From NCBI GenBank assembly GCA_934402375.1, contig CAKRUB010000001.1, forward strand, positions 248,001 to 312,000: a stretch of DNA of 64,000 nt, written 5' to 3'. The position numbers and the translations under genes are program-made. The notes beneath the pieces were generated by a model. That model made no database searches. It worked only from the letters and a program-made list of their open reading frames with translations, and had not been told where the DNA came from. Shown in pieces: positions 41,664-49,988 of the stretch; positions within the stretch are counted from its first letter, which is position 1; each line of letters begins with the position of its first letter. The DNA is from an uncultured Acetatifactor sp. (lineage in GTDB: Bacteria > Bacillota > Clostridia > Lachnospirales > Lachnospiraceae).

Positions 41664-42037
41664 AAGCCTCCTTGCTGTCCCCGCTGATAAATATGCGGAA
41701 ACGCATTCCTGATCCATGTGATCTCGCCACCCTGCACTGTCACGACATCATATCTGACCGCAGTGTTCTCTCCAAGTGCGTGCATTATCCGGTAATAGTC
41801 GGCAACCCTGCATATCTTTCTCTGCTTGCGGACATCCACCGCGTCTGCCGCATATCCGCTGCCCGTCGTGCTGCGGAACTTAACCTCGACAAAGACAAGG
41901 TATTCCCCGTCATACCCGATCAGATCGATTTCTCCCTGCCTGCAACGGTAATTCCTCTCCCTGATCCTCATCCCCTGCGCCGCCAGAAACTCCGCCGCAC
42001 GCTTCTCCCATGCTGTCCCCTCAGCCCTCGTATTCAT
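41660..42037 (-). CDS. YraN/UPF0102 endonuclease-like protein
   Basis: A 125-residue protein with the restriction-endonuclease-like core of the family: GEIDLIGYDGEYLVFVEVKFR (D, E and K catalytic triad). It may process DNA or support recombination, but its role is unsettled. It begins only 3 nt after the ylqH-like gene and ends overlapping pgeF, and this position next to rnhB is conserved in Firmicutes. Confidence 0.9.
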   Translation of the reverse strand: MNTRAEGTAWEKRAAEFLAAQGMRIRERNYRCRQGEIDLIGYDGEYLVFVEVKFRSTTGSGYAADAVDVRKQRKICRVADYYRIMHALGENTAVRYDVVTVQGGEITWIRNAFPHIYQRGQQGGL

Positions 42038-42040
42038 TCC

Positions 42041-42328
42041 TCACCCCATCTTACTCTTTAACTTATCCATTGCATCCACAAAGATCAGCACCTCCGCCAC
42101 CACCTCGTACAGCTCCGGCGGAATCATCTCTCCGATCTCCAGTCTGGACAGCGTATCCGCCAGCTTGTCATCCCGGTGTATCGGTACATCGCTCTCCTTC
42201 GCCTTTTGAATGATCTTCTCCGCGAGCACACCACGCCCGCTGGCAATGACCCGGGGTGCATCCTCCGCCGGATTATATTCCAGTGCGATTGCCTGCTGCA
42301 CCTTCTTATTTTCCTTATTGTCTGCCAT
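42041..42328 (-). CDS. FlhB C-terminal-domain homologue (YlqH type)
   Basis: A 95-residue protein that resembles the cytoplasmic switch domain of FlhB (VIASGRGVLAEKIIQKAKESDVPIHRD, IPPELYEVVAEVLIFV). The membrane part is absent, and the autocleavage motif NPTH reads NPAE, so cleavage is unlikely. The same unit sits beside rnhB and ylqG in Bacillus. No flagellar genes are in the window. Its function is unknown. Confidence 0.85.
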   Translation of the reverse strand: MADNKENKKVQQAIALEYNPAEDAPRVIASGRGVLAEKIIQKAKESDVPIHRDDKLADTLSRLEIGEMIPPELYEVVAEVLIFVDAMDKLKSKMG

Positions 42329-42345
42329 TTGCTCACCTCAACATC

Positions 42346-44082
42346 CTACGTTCTGACATCAAAGGCATATCTGGTCAGCAGACCGCCTCCTGTCTGCTGT
42401 AATAACGGTGCCAGACCTCCCGCTGCGGGCGGTTCCTTCTTCTCCGCTGTCATCATGGAGACAGAACAGTCGTAGCCCCTTTTTTTCAGTCTCTGAGTCA
42501 GTATATCCATATGCGCTTCCAGAAAATCAAGCGTCGCGTCATCTGCCACGGTAAATTTGGTAGCAACCTTTCCACTCTCCAACGTCACATAGACATCCAG
42601 CGCGCCGAGGTGCTCCATATCGAGATGTAAAAGCGCGCTGACCCTGCCGTCATTCTCCGCAAGACTCCTCTTATTCGTATAGACATAGAGATCCCCATGG
42701 GCATCCGAGCCCTTCAGCTGCAGCGGTAGCTGCACATAGCTGTACATCTGGTTGATCTGGTTCATGAAGTCAAGATTCTGCGAGAGATTTGTCACCGCCT
42801 TGAACGCAGCGCTCTCCCCCTGTCCCCCGGTGTCAAGCGCCTGCAGCAGTCCCCTTAACTGCCGGTTCATCCGACGGTAAAGCTCCTCAACCTTCTCTGA
42901 CTGTGCAACCTCCTCCGGCCGCAGCGTCCACTGCTCCTTGAGCTGCTCCGTGAGGAGCTTCTGAAACGCCTTATCCGAGAAAATTTCCCTGACTGCTCTC
43001 CCTGTCTGTCCTCCCCGGTCTGCCAGCTCCAACAGCTTCTCCGCCAGTTGAAGGAAACTTCCATGTTCCGTGCCTCCCTGTACAAGCTGCAGGAACTGTT
43101 CGGTAAGCTGCATCTTCTCCTGTGGGGGCAGCTCCATCCGCTCCACAAATGCAAGCATCCGCTGCACATCCGCACTCACCTGCTGCGTCTCCTGACCGCT
43201 CTCAGGGCTTATCTGTTGTGCCACTCCCTCCGTGATCTCCTGTATTGTTTTTTCCGTCACGGTCTGCCCCGCTTCCGGCAGACTCCTCTGTGCAATCTCT
43301 GACGCCGCCTGACGCATACTCGCTTCCGTCTCCTGCGGTGTCTGCACAGTCTCCGATGCCGGCATAGCCTCCGGGACTTCTCCCGTCTCCGCCGTCTGTG
43401 GAAGCAGCGCCCGGTACAGAGCAGTCCATCCGTCAGCGCTTCCGCTCTCCTGCATTGCCTCCGCCGCCTGAGGAAGAAGCTCAAGCACATCGGAAATTGA
43501 ATGGAGCAGCTGGTGGTTCATATTGCGGTAAGCAGCCATCTGCTGAAGATTCGCCTCGTTGACAGGCAGCTGCAGCCGGTGCAGGTTGATAACATCCGAG
43601 ACCTCATACTCCGGAAAGCTGTTGATCTCCCTGTAAATCTGCTGCAGGGAGCCCCTGTTCACAGGCAGTCCCGCCTCCATCAGCTGCTTCGTCATGGAAA
43701 CCGAGGTCTCATTGACCGGAAGCCCCGCCATCTCCAGTGCCTTCAGCACATTGACATCGGCGGAAATATTCGTAAACAACGGACTTAACGACAGCGCAGA
43801 GCCGTTGCTCTTTACCTCGAAGGTCACATTCTGCCCGATGTCGAGGTGAATGTTCTGGTCTACTCTGGCATTCAGAACCATGTCGTCAGATATTCTGATC
43901 TGAATCTCTCCTCCGTTTCTGGACACAATCTCTCCCCGGAGTGTCTGCCCCGGCACCAGTGAGCGGATCTGCCTGTTGACGTCTGCCGTGTGAAGATTCT
44001 GCGCAAGAGTCGACCTGCCGGGCATTTCCCCGACACGGTTATCTCCGCGCGACGCACCTGTGAACAGTTGTGAAAGATTCAT
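42346..44082 (-). CDS. YlqG/FliK-like protein of unknown function
   Basis: A 578-residue soluble protein. The N-terminal 170 residues have regular repeats around ALEMAGLPVNETSVSMTKQLMEAG and GLPVNRGSLQQIY; a long glutamine- and glutamate-rich middle (about 215-330) follows, and the C-terminal 150 residues resemble FliK-type hook-length control domains (LHLDMEHLGALDVYVTLE, ITQRLKKRGYDCSVS). It lies between rnhB and the FlhB-like gene, mirroring Bacillus rnhB-ylqG-ylqH. FliK and FlhB partner in flagella, so this pair may be a reduced, flagellum-independent version; that is inference. Confidence 0.75.
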   Translation of the reverse strand: MNLSQLFTGASRGDNRVGEMPGRSTLAQNLHTADVNRQIRSLVPGQTLRGEIVSRNGGEIQIRISDDMVLNARVDQNIHLDIGQNVTFEVKSNGSALSLSPLFTNISADVNVLKALEMAGLPVNETSVSMTKQLMEAGLPVNRGSLQQIYREINSFPEYEVSDVINLHRLQLPVNEANLQQMAAYRNMNHQLLHSISDVLELLPQAAEAMQESGSADGWTALYRALLPQTAETGEVPEAMPASETVQTPQETEASMRQAASEIAQRSLPEAGQTVTEKTIQEITEGVAQQISPESGQETQQVSADVQRMLAFVERMELPPQEKMQLTEQFLQLVQGGTEHGSFLQLAEKLLELADRGGQTGRAVREIFSDKAFQKLLTEQLKEQWTLRPEEVAQSEKVEELYRRMNRQLRGLLQALDTGGQGESAAFKAVTNLSQNLDFMNQINQMYSYVQLPLQLKGSDAHGDLYVYTNKRSLAENDGRVSALLHLDMEHLGALDVYVTLESGKVATKFTVADDATLDFLEAHMDILTQRLKKRGYDCSVSMMTAEKKEPPAAGGLAPLLQQTGGGLLTRYAFDVRT

Positions 44083-44097
44083 TCCCGTTTCCTTCTC

Positions 44098-44859
44098 CTA
44101 CTCTTCAATAAAATTCTTGATAAAGCTCTTTCTATGTATCACCGAGGGACCATACTTCTTCAATGCCTCTATATGTGCCGGACTTCCGTAGCCCTTGTTC
44201 CGTGCAAAGTCATACTCCGGGAAAACCTTGTCATACTCCTCCATAAGTCTGTCCCTTGTCACTTTTGCAACAATACTTGCCGCGCCGATCGTGATGCTCT
44301 TCGCATCTCCCTTGATAATCGGAACCTGCGGAATATCCACCTTCGGAATCGTAACAGCATCGTTCAGCAGCAGCTCCGGCTTTACCTTTAATCTGTCAAT
44401 CGCCTGCCTCATTGCCTCGTAGGTAGCCTGCAGGATATTGATCTCATCGATCCGCTCCGGCGTCGCATAGCCGAGTGAAAAGGCTACCGCCTTCTCACGG
44501 ATGACTTCGAAAAGCTCCTCTCTCTTTTTTTCGGACAATTGTTTGGAATCATTTATATACAAAATCCTGCAATCTCTCGGCAAAATGACCGCTCCTGCCA
44601 CAACCGGTCCGGCAAGCGGTCCTCTCCCCACCTCATCAATTCCGCAGATAAACTCGTATTCCCGGTACTTTTCCTCATAGACCCGCAGCTTTTCAATTCT
44701 CTCCCTCTCCCGCTGCAGGGCTGCGAGCTTCTTCTCAGCAGTCTCCACGAGCTTTCTGACACCGCCGCGTTCGTCCTCACCATATCTCTTTATAAGTTCA
44801 GGCAGCTCCTCCAAAGACGCTGCCTGAAAACATGACTTGATTTCACCGATATTTAACAT
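44098..44859 (-). CDS. rnhB: Ribonuclease HII
   Basis: A 253-residue enzyme that cleaves RNA in RNA-DNA hybrids. The active-site motifs are ICGIDEVGRGPLAGPV (D-E), INDSKQLSEKKR and GDAKSITIGAASIVAKVTRDR (D). An N-terminal extension of about 70 helical residues before the catalytic domain is normal for the Bacillus type. AAGGAG precedes the ATG, and it follows lepB by 13 nt. Confidence 0.96.
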   Translation of the reverse strand: MLNIGEIKSCFQAASLEELPELIKRYGEDERGGVRKLVETAEKKLAALQRERERIEKLRVYEEKYREYEFICGIDEVGRGPLAGPVVAGAVILPRDCRILYINDSKQLSEKKREELFEVIREKAVAFSLGYATPERIDEINILQATYEAMRQAIDRLKVKPELLLNDAVTIPKVDIPQVPIIKGDAKSITIGAASIVAKVTRDRLMEEYDKVFPEYDFARNKGYGSPAHIEALKKYGPSVIHRKSFIKNFIEE

Positions 44860-44872
44860 ACTTTCTCCTTAT

Positions 44873-45430
44873 CTACTGGTGTTTCAGCACTCCGAATCTT
44901 GAGAACGGCCAGATTCTCACCCATGCTCTGCCGATAATGTCCTCGCGCTTGATATTTCCTACCTGTTCGAACCGGCTGTCCGTGCTGTTATTCCGGTTGT
45001 CACCCATGACAAAGTATTCATCCTCGCCCAGCACGATCGGCTCTGCGGCAAGCCTCACATTTTCCGGTCGTATGATCTCACGTCCATAGCTCTCGGAAAG
45101 AACCTCCCCGTTTATGTAGATATTTCCCTGCTCATCGATCTGTACCGTCTCCCCGGGCAGACCGATAATCCGCTTGATATAATAAACCTTTTGTCCCACC
45201 CTTTCCGCGGGCTTATACGGAAAAACAATAATATCAAACCGCTCGGGATCGCGGAAACGATAAGACAGCTTATCGACGATCAGATTATCTCCGTTGGACA
45301 GCGTCGGCTCCATGGACTCCCCGTCCACCTCGGTTCTCTGTCCGACAAAGGTGATCACCAGCCATGTCAGGCAGAGCACTCCCAGCAGATATAACAACGT
45401 ACTTATCATTTCCTTCATTACTTTATTCAT
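44873..45430 (-). CDS. lepB: Signal peptidase I (first copy)
   Basis: A 185-residue single-span membrane protease. A membrane helix lies at about residues 8-28; the catalytic serine is in VDGESMEPTL and the lysine in YYIKRIIGLPGE; EYFVMGDNRNNSTDSR is the family D box. It removes signal peptides of Sec-exported proteins. It follows rbgA by 4 nt. A second copy lies on the other side of rbgA. Confidence 0.95.
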   Translation of the reverse strand: MNKVMKEMISTLLYLLGVLCLTWLVITFVGQRTEVDGESMEPTLSNGDNLIVDKLSYRFRDPERFDIIVFPYKPAERVGQKVYYIKRIIGLPGETVQIDEQGNIYINGEVLSESYGREIIRPENVRLAAEPIVLGEDEYFVMGDNRNNSTDSRFEQVGNIKREDIIGRAWVRIWPFSRFGVLKHQ

Positions 45431-45434
45431 CGTC

Positions 45435-46289
45435 TCAATCTCCCTGTATATTCGGACGTTCCAGTGTCATTCTCCCCAGCCGTCCGCTTCTGAAGTCATC
45501 CGTGAGAATATCCGCAGCCTTTTTCAGTTCAAGGCTCTCGCCTTTGCCGTAACAGCCTCTGCTGACGGCAATTCTTTCCAGCGTCGCGGGCATTGTCTCC
45601 TGCCATTCAATGCCATACCGCTCGCAGACAGAGGCAGGATACAGCTCCTTCAGACATGCCAGAAGATCACATGCCAGCTCTTCCATGATGATCACCTCAT
45701 CATTCATGGAGCCGATGAAGGCGAGTCTCATGCCCACCGTCTGATCCTCAAATTTCGGCCAGAGGATTCCCGGAGTATCCAGAAGCTCAAGGTTCTTATT
45801 CAGCCGGATCCACTGCTTTCCCTTTGTCACACCGGGTTTATTTCCCGTCTTTGCACATGCCTTGCCCGCAAAGGAATTGATGAAGGTCGATTTTCCGACG
45901 TTCGGGATGCCGACGACCATCGCCCTGACCGGTCGGTTCACAATTCCTCTCTTCCGATCGCGTTCGAGCTTCTCCTTGCAAGCCTCCTGAACAACTGTGT
46001 TAATCGCCTTTATTCCGGCTCCGCTCTTGGAGTTGATCTCCAGAACATACGCCCCCTGTCCCTGAAAGAACTGCACCCATTGCCTGTTATACGCCGGATC
46101 GGCAAGATCGGATTTGTTCAGTAGCACAATTCTCGCCTTATTCCTGCCTAGCTCATCTATATCCGGGTTGCGGCTGCTCAGCGGAATTCTCGCGTCGACA
46201 AGCTCTATGATCAGATCAATCAGTTTTATATTCTCCTGCATCATACGCTTGGCTTTCGTCATATGACCGGGATACCATTGATAATTCAT
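45435..46289 (-). CDS. rbgA: Ribosome biogenesis GTPase RbgA (YlqF)
   Basis: A 284-residue circularly permuted GTPase: G4 (NKSD) comes first, then G1 (GIPNVGKSTFIN) and G3 (DTPG). YQWYPGHMTKAKRMM at the N terminus is typical. It matures the 50S subunit by aiding late protein addition. The start lacks a strong ribosome site and is probably coupled to the lepB copy that ends 3 nt upstream. Confidence 0.95.
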   Translation of the reverse strand: MNYQWYPGHMTKAKRMMQENIKLIDLIIELVDARIPLSSRNPDIDELGRNKARIVLLNKSDLADPAYNRQWVQFFQGQGAYVLEINSKSGAGIKAINTVVQEACKEKLERDRKRGIVNRPVRAMVVGIPNVGKSTFINSFAGKACAKTGNKPGVTKGKQWIRLNKNLELLDTPGILWPKFEDQTVGMRLAFIGSMNDEVIIMEELACDLLACLKELYPASVCERYGIEWQETMPATLERIAVSRGCYGKGESLELKKAADILTDDFRSGRLGRMTLERPNIQGD

Positions 46290-46292
46290 ACT

Positions 46293-46874
46293 CTATTTCA
46301 CAAAGCCCATGCCCTGACTGCCATGTCTGGCACGGAACCACGCCTTTCCTATAATGTCTGTGTCCTTCACCGGACCAATGTTTGCCGAGCGGCTGTCCTC
46401 ACTGTTCCCGGGATTGTCACCGATGCAGAAGAATTCCCCGTTCTCCAGCGTCAGATCGTTCGACGCGATCCCCGGGTCTGCAATATACTCCGTCACCCAC
46501 TCGCTCTCTATACCATTCACATAGAGCACGCCGTCCTGCACCTGCAGATGATCGCCCGGCACAGCCACCACCCTCTTCACATAATAATGGGCATTTTCAT
46601 TGCCGTTGGGCAGGAACACGACCACATCCCCTCTCTTCGGAGAAGAGAGCACATAGAGAAAGCGATCGACGAAAATCTGCTGTCCGTTGCCCAGCGTCGG
46701 CTCCATGGAGACGCCAACCACCCTTGTCGTCATTCCGAAGAAAAAGACCAGAACGGCAGCAATAAACACCGCTGCAACAATCCCGAACGCCCACGAAAAG
46801 ACCTCTCTGATCATCGCCGGGCTGATCTTCTTTTTCCTCCTGTAAAAGCTCAATCCGTTATCTCTTTTTGCCAT
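46293..46874 (-). CDS. lepB: Signal peptidase I (second copy)
   Basis: A 193-residue membrane protease with the serine in VVGVSMEPTL, the lysine in YYVKRVVAVPGDH and the box FFCIGDNPGNSEDSR. It is clearly related to the neighbour at 44873 but divergent, so different substrate sets are possible. The ATG at 46874 has AGGA at 10 nt; an upstream in-frame extension of 23 residues has no support. Confidence 0.93.
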   Translation of the reverse strand: MAKRDNGLSFYRRKKKISPAMIREVFSWAFGIVAAVFIAAVLVFFFGMTTRVVGVSMEPTLGNGQQIFVDRFLYVLSSPKRGDVVVFLPNGNENAHYYVKRVVAVPGDHLQVQDGVLYVNGIESEWVTEYIADPGIASNDLTLENGEFFCIGDNPGNSEDSRSANIGPVKDTDIIGKAWFRARHGSQGMGFVK

Positions 46875-46933
46875 ATCTGAATTATCCTGTTTTGCACACG
46901 TTTCTATCAGTATAGCATATCTTACTGAAATAG

Positions 46934-46964
46934 AAAAGGACAACTACAGAAGTAATTGTCCTTT
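46934..46964 (-). terminator. Rho-independent terminator of rplS
   Basis: AAAGGACAA / TTGTCCTTT (9 bp) with an inner TAC / GTA pair, then TTTT on the minus strand, starting 7 nt after the stop. Confidence 0.88.
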
Positions 46965-46971
46965 CGTCGTT

Positions 46972-47319
46972 TTATTTTACAAGCTCTTTAACCTTAGCCT
47001 TCTTACCAACGCGGTCTCTCAGGTAGTTCAGCTTTGCACGTCTTACTTTACCCTTTCTTACTACTTCAACCTTCTCAACATTGGGAGAATGCAACGGCCA
47101 TGTCTTCTCAACACCGATGCCGCCGGAAGTCTTTCTTACCGTGAAGGTCTCTCTGTTGCTGCCGCCCTGTCTCTTAAGGACAACACCCTCGAATACCTGA
47201 ATTCTCTCACGGTTTCCTTCCTTGATCTTACCATAAACCTTTACGGTATCACCAACTTCAAACTCATCAACGGTTGCCTTTAACTGTTCTGCTTCGATCT
47301 CTTTGATAATGTCACTCAT
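46972..47319 (-). CDS. rplS: 50S ribosomal protein L19
   Basis: A 115-residue ribosomal protein at the subunit interface. Typical stretches: [51 protein letters not shown] and the lysine-rich C terminus. AAGGAGG precedes the ATG, and it has its own promoter and a leader that may be regulatory. Confidence 0.98.
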   Translation of the reverse strand: MSDIIKEIEAEQLKATVDEFEVGDTVKVYGKIKEGNRERIQVFEGVVLKRQGGSNRETFTVRKTSGGIGVEKTWPLHSPNVEKVEVVRKGKVRRAKLNYLRDRVGKKAKVKELVK

Positions 47320-47399
47320 AACGAGCCTCCTTAAATAAAATGGATGTTCTTAATACAATTCCTGTAACAGAGGACCATCTTCGTTTACACAACATTAGA
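47320..47399 (-). promoter_or_regulatory. rplS leader, possible L19-type autoregulatory RNA
   Basis: Between promoter and rplS is an 80-nt leader with TCCT-CTGTTAC-AGGA and a weak enclosing GATGG / CCATT pair. Known L19 leaders in Firmicutes sit in this position, but I cannot confirm the fold by eye. Confidence 0.3.
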
Positions 47400-47428
47400 A
47401 CTTTAACATATCTTTTGCAGAAATGCAA
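47400..47428 (-). promoter_or_regulatory. Sigma-A promoter of rplS
   Basis: TTGCAT (47428-47423), 17 bp and TAAAGT (47405-47400) on the minus strand, between trmD and rplS. Confidence 0.6.
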
Positions 47429-47435
47429 GTATTTT

Positions 47436-48809
47436 TTATACTTTTTCAAGCCAGAGCACCTGCCCTGATGCCTTATAAAAGCCCAGTTTCTCCTGAAGTC
47501 CCTCCGATGCTTCGTTACCCTCCACGACCTGTCCGTAGGGTATCCATCCTCTTTCCAGACAGCGGTTCACGCAGTATGACTCCAACGCCGTAGCAATTTC
47601 CTGTCCGCGGAAAGCCTCGTCGACGTAGAGCATACCCATGCTTCCCTCTGCGTGGATGCCGATAAAGCCGACCAGCCTCCGGTCAGAAAAAGCGCCGTAC
47701 ATCACACCCGCCTGTATACGCTCCGCAAGATAATCTGCATCCTCGTGCTCATAATGCGAAGCAATGTAGGAAAGCTCCTCCTCTGTCAGCATCCTGATAT
47801 CCTTATAGCGCACCGGAAGCGTTTCCCGCGCGGTATAGAGATACTGGCTGCAGCCGCCCCAGAATTTAAAGCCGGTCGCCTGCAGATACTCCTTCAGAAA
47901 GTCCTGCGTGACATTCACCCAACGCACATCCTTGGGAAGCATTGCACACAGTTTCGCCGCCGCTTCCTCATCCACAGCCGTCATCATGTAGGTACCCCTG
48001 TCTCCCGCCTTGATCAGGAGATTCTTTCCATCGTGATACAATATCTCTCCGATGCCGCGCGACAGTGTCTCCATCATATTGATATTATTGCGCTTATCAC
48101 TGGAAAGCTGCCGTATCAGACTTTGCTTTGCCTGATACTTTCGATAAAGATCAGGGCGGAAGCGCTCCGTGCGCGTCTGCGACTGTTCCAGCCTCCACTT
48201 CGTAATCCGCGCATGGTTTCCCGACAGTAGCACCTCCGGCACACATTTTCCGCGCCAGCACTCCGGTCTGGAATACTGCGGATATTCCAGCAGATCATTA
48301 AAAAAGCTCTCCTCCTCAGCAGAAGAATCGTTTCCGAGAACGCCAGGTATCAGCCGCGCGACAGCATCAATCATCACCATGGCGGGAAGTTCGCCGCCCG
48401 TCAGAACATAATCACCAATCGAGACATAGTCCGTCACCACTTCCTCAAGAACGCGCTCATCGATTCCCTCGTAATGTCCGCAGAGAAAAACCAGTTCCTC
48501 CTCCCGCGACAGCTCCTTTGCCATTTTCTGGGTAAAGGGAATACCCTGCGGCGTCACATAGACCGTGCGCACCTTCCTGCCCTGTGTCACGGCATTCCAA
48601 GTATCAAAAACAGGCTGCGCCTGCATCAGCATACCGGCACCGCCTCCGTAAGTATAATCATCCACCTTGCCGTGTTTATCCAGCGTATAGTCACGAATAT
48701 TCACAGCCTCCAGTGAAATCAGCTTCTTCTCCATAGCCCTTCCGATGATGCTGGGTGCAAGTCCCTGCAAAATCATCTCTGGGAACAAGGTCAACACATG
48801 AAACTTCAT
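47436..48809 (-). CDS. trmD: TrmD tRNA (guanine37-N1)-methyltransferase fused to a GNAT acetyltransferase
   Basis: A 457-residue fusion. Residues 1 to about 240 are complete TrmD, which methylates G37 in tRNA with SAM: YTYGGGAGMLMQAQP, LCGHYEGIDERV and the knot region SIGDYVLTGGELPAMVMIDA. From about residue 248 (MMETLSRGIGEIL) a second protein follows, with GNAT features: IRMLTEEELSYIASHY, GMLYVDEAFRGQEIATALESYCVN (acetyl-CoA loop) and NEASEGLQEKLGFY. The two halves are in one frame with no stop. The start at 48809 lies 5 nt after the rimM stop; an upstream frame inside rimM is not needed. Confidence 0.92.
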   Translation of the reverse strand: MKFHVLTLFPEMILQGLAPSIIGRAMEKKLISLEAVNIRDYTLDKHGKVDDYTYGGGAGMLMQAQPVFDTWNAVTQGRKVRTVYVTPQGIPFTQKMAKELSREEELVFLCGHYEGIDERVLEEVVTDYVSIGDYVLTGGELPAMVMIDAVARLIPGVLGNDSSAEEESFFNDLLEYPQYSRPECWRGKCVPEVLLSGNHARITKWRLEQSQTRTERFRPDLYRKYQAKQSLIRQLSSDKRNNINMMETLSRGIGEILYHDGKNLLIKAGDRGTYMMTAVDEEAAAKLCAMLPKDVRWVNVTQDFLKEYLQATGFKFWGGCSQYLYTARETLPVRYKDIRMLTEEELSYIASHYEHEDADYLAERIQAGVMYGAFSDRRLVGFIGIHAEGSMGMLYVDEAFRGQEIATALESYCVNRCLERGWIPYGQVVEGNEASEGLQEKLGFYKASGQVLWLEKV

Positions 48810-48814
48810 GATAG

Positions 48815-49324
48815 TCAGTCCAAAAGTCCTTCCAATATATGAATTTTGATAAAGCCCTCCTCCACATCTACCTCCAGAACGCACTGTTTGATTGCGGGGA
48901 GCAGCAGCTCTCTTCCATCCGTCAGATCAATCACATAGACATCGTTTGCACCGGTCTCCATGACATCCCGGAGCACGCCGATCTCAGCATCCGACTCGTC
49001 TCTTACCTTCAGCCCCAGCAGATCTGCAATGAAATACTCATCCTTTTTCAGCCTTACCGCATTTTCACGCGTGACAAGGATCGATGCCTTCCGGTATTTC
49101 TCCACTGCGCTGATGTCATCAATTCCCTTGAATTTCACGATTGCAAACTGCTTGAAAAACTTTACACTCTCCACTTCCAGCCCGATCCGTTCTTTCCCGG
49201 TGTCAAGAATCACTTCTCTCAGACGCTTAAAGCGCTTTACATCATCTGTCGTTGGAAAAACCTTTACCTCCCCTTTCAGTCCGTGGGTAGCGGTAACGAT
49301 TCCAACCTGAAAAAAATCTTCCAT
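48815..49324 (-). CDS. rimM: Ribosome maturation factor RimM
   Basis: A 169-residue 16S rRNA processing factor that binds S19. Motifs: FFQVGIVTATHGLKGEVKV at the N terminus, KFKGIDDISAVEKYRKASI, and the PRC-barrel half with YFIADLLGLKV and ELLLPAIKQCVLEVDVEEGFI. GGAG with a 6-nt spacer precedes the ATG. The order khpA-rimM-trmD is typical. Confidence 0.96.
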   Translation of the reverse strand: MEDFFQVGIVTATHGLKGEVKVFPTTDDVKRFKRLREVILDTGKERIGLEVESVKFFKQFAIVKFKGIDDISAVEKYRKASILVTRENAVRLKKDEYFIADLLGLKVRDESDAEIGVLRDVMETGANDVYVIDLTDGRELLLPAIKQCVLEVDVEEGFIKIHILEGLLD

Positions 49325-49352
49325 TTTAATCTCCGCACTCTATAAGCAAGAA

Positions 49353-49386
49353 CAGGGAGGGACATGCCTATGCCTGTTCCTCCCTG
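49353..49386 (-). other. Hairpin between khpA and rimM
   Basis: CAGGGAGG / CCTCCCTG arms (8 bp) with a partly paired 18-nt centre; the minus strand then reads TTCTTG, a poor T run. It could be an attenuator or an RNase-processing site between rpsP-khpA and rimM-trmD. Confidence 0.5.
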
Positions 49387-49404
49387 ACTTTACAGTAAGT
49401 AACC

Positions 49405-49632
49405 CTATACAATCTCCACATCCACTCTTTTGTTATCTTTGGATGATGCAGCCTTCACGACAGAACGAATTGCCTTTGCTATTCTGCCCTGTTTGCCGAT
49501 AACTTTACCCATATCGGACGCAGCTACATGAAGTTCGATGACTGTATTTCTGCCTTCGGTTTTTTCGGTTACAACAACCTCATCGGGATTGTCCACAAGC
49601 GCTTTCGCCACAACTTCAACTAATTCCTTCAT
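49405..49632 (-). CDS. khpA: KH-domain RNA-binding protein KhpA (YlqC)
   Basis: A 75-residue single KH domain protein. The KH signature GKVIGKQGRIAKAIR (GxxG) is near residue 42. KhpA works with KhpB/EloR in post-transcriptional control of cell division in related bacteria. The ATG at 49632 has GGAGG with a 6-nt spacer. It lies 24 nt after rpsP. Confidence 0.93.
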   Translation of the reverse strand: MKELVEVVAKALVDNPDEVVVTEKTEGRNTVIELHVAASDMGKVIGKQGRIAKAIRSVVKAASSKDNKRVDVEIV

Positions 49633-49656
49633 AAGCCACCTCCAAAGAATCAAAAT

Positions 49657-49902
49657 TTATTTTTCGATGCCAGCTGCCTTGAAGAGTTTGCCAACCTGCT
49701 CGGTAGGCTGTGCGCCATTAGCCAGCCACTTCTTTGCCAGCTCTTCATTGATCGTGAATGTGCTGGGATCTGTGCTGGGATCATAGGTTCCGATCTCCTC
49801 GATGAATCTTCCGTCTCTGGGGGAACGAGAATCAGCTACAATGATTCTATAAAAAGGAGCCTTCTTCTGTCCCATTCTTCTTAATCTGATTTTTACTGCC
49901 AT
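49657..49902 (-). CDS. rpsP: 30S ribosomal protein S16
   Basis: An 81-residue ribosomal protein starting [20 protein letters not shown], the family signature, with [20 protein letters not shown] later. The ATG at 49902 follows GGAGG with an 8-nt spacer; an upstream frame of six codons overlaps that site. Confidence 0.98.
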   Translation of the reverse strand: MAVKIRLRRMGQKKAPFYRIIVADSRSPRDGRFIEEIGTYDPSTDPSTFTINEELAKKWLANGAQPTEQVGKLFKAAGIEK

Positions 49903-49940
49903 TGTTTTTTCCTCCATCAAATAACTTAAATTTATCTATG

Positions 49941-49971
49941 AAAAAGAGTTCGCCACGAAGGACCGCTCTTT
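49941..49971 (-). terminator. Possible terminator or attenuator after ffh
   Basis: AAAGAG / CTCTTT arms around an imperfectly paired TTCG-containing centre, followed by TTTTT on the minus strand. It lies between ffh and rpsP; some readthrough into rpsP is likely. Confidence 0.55.
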
Positions 49972-49988
49972 ATTCATCATTGTGCTGC

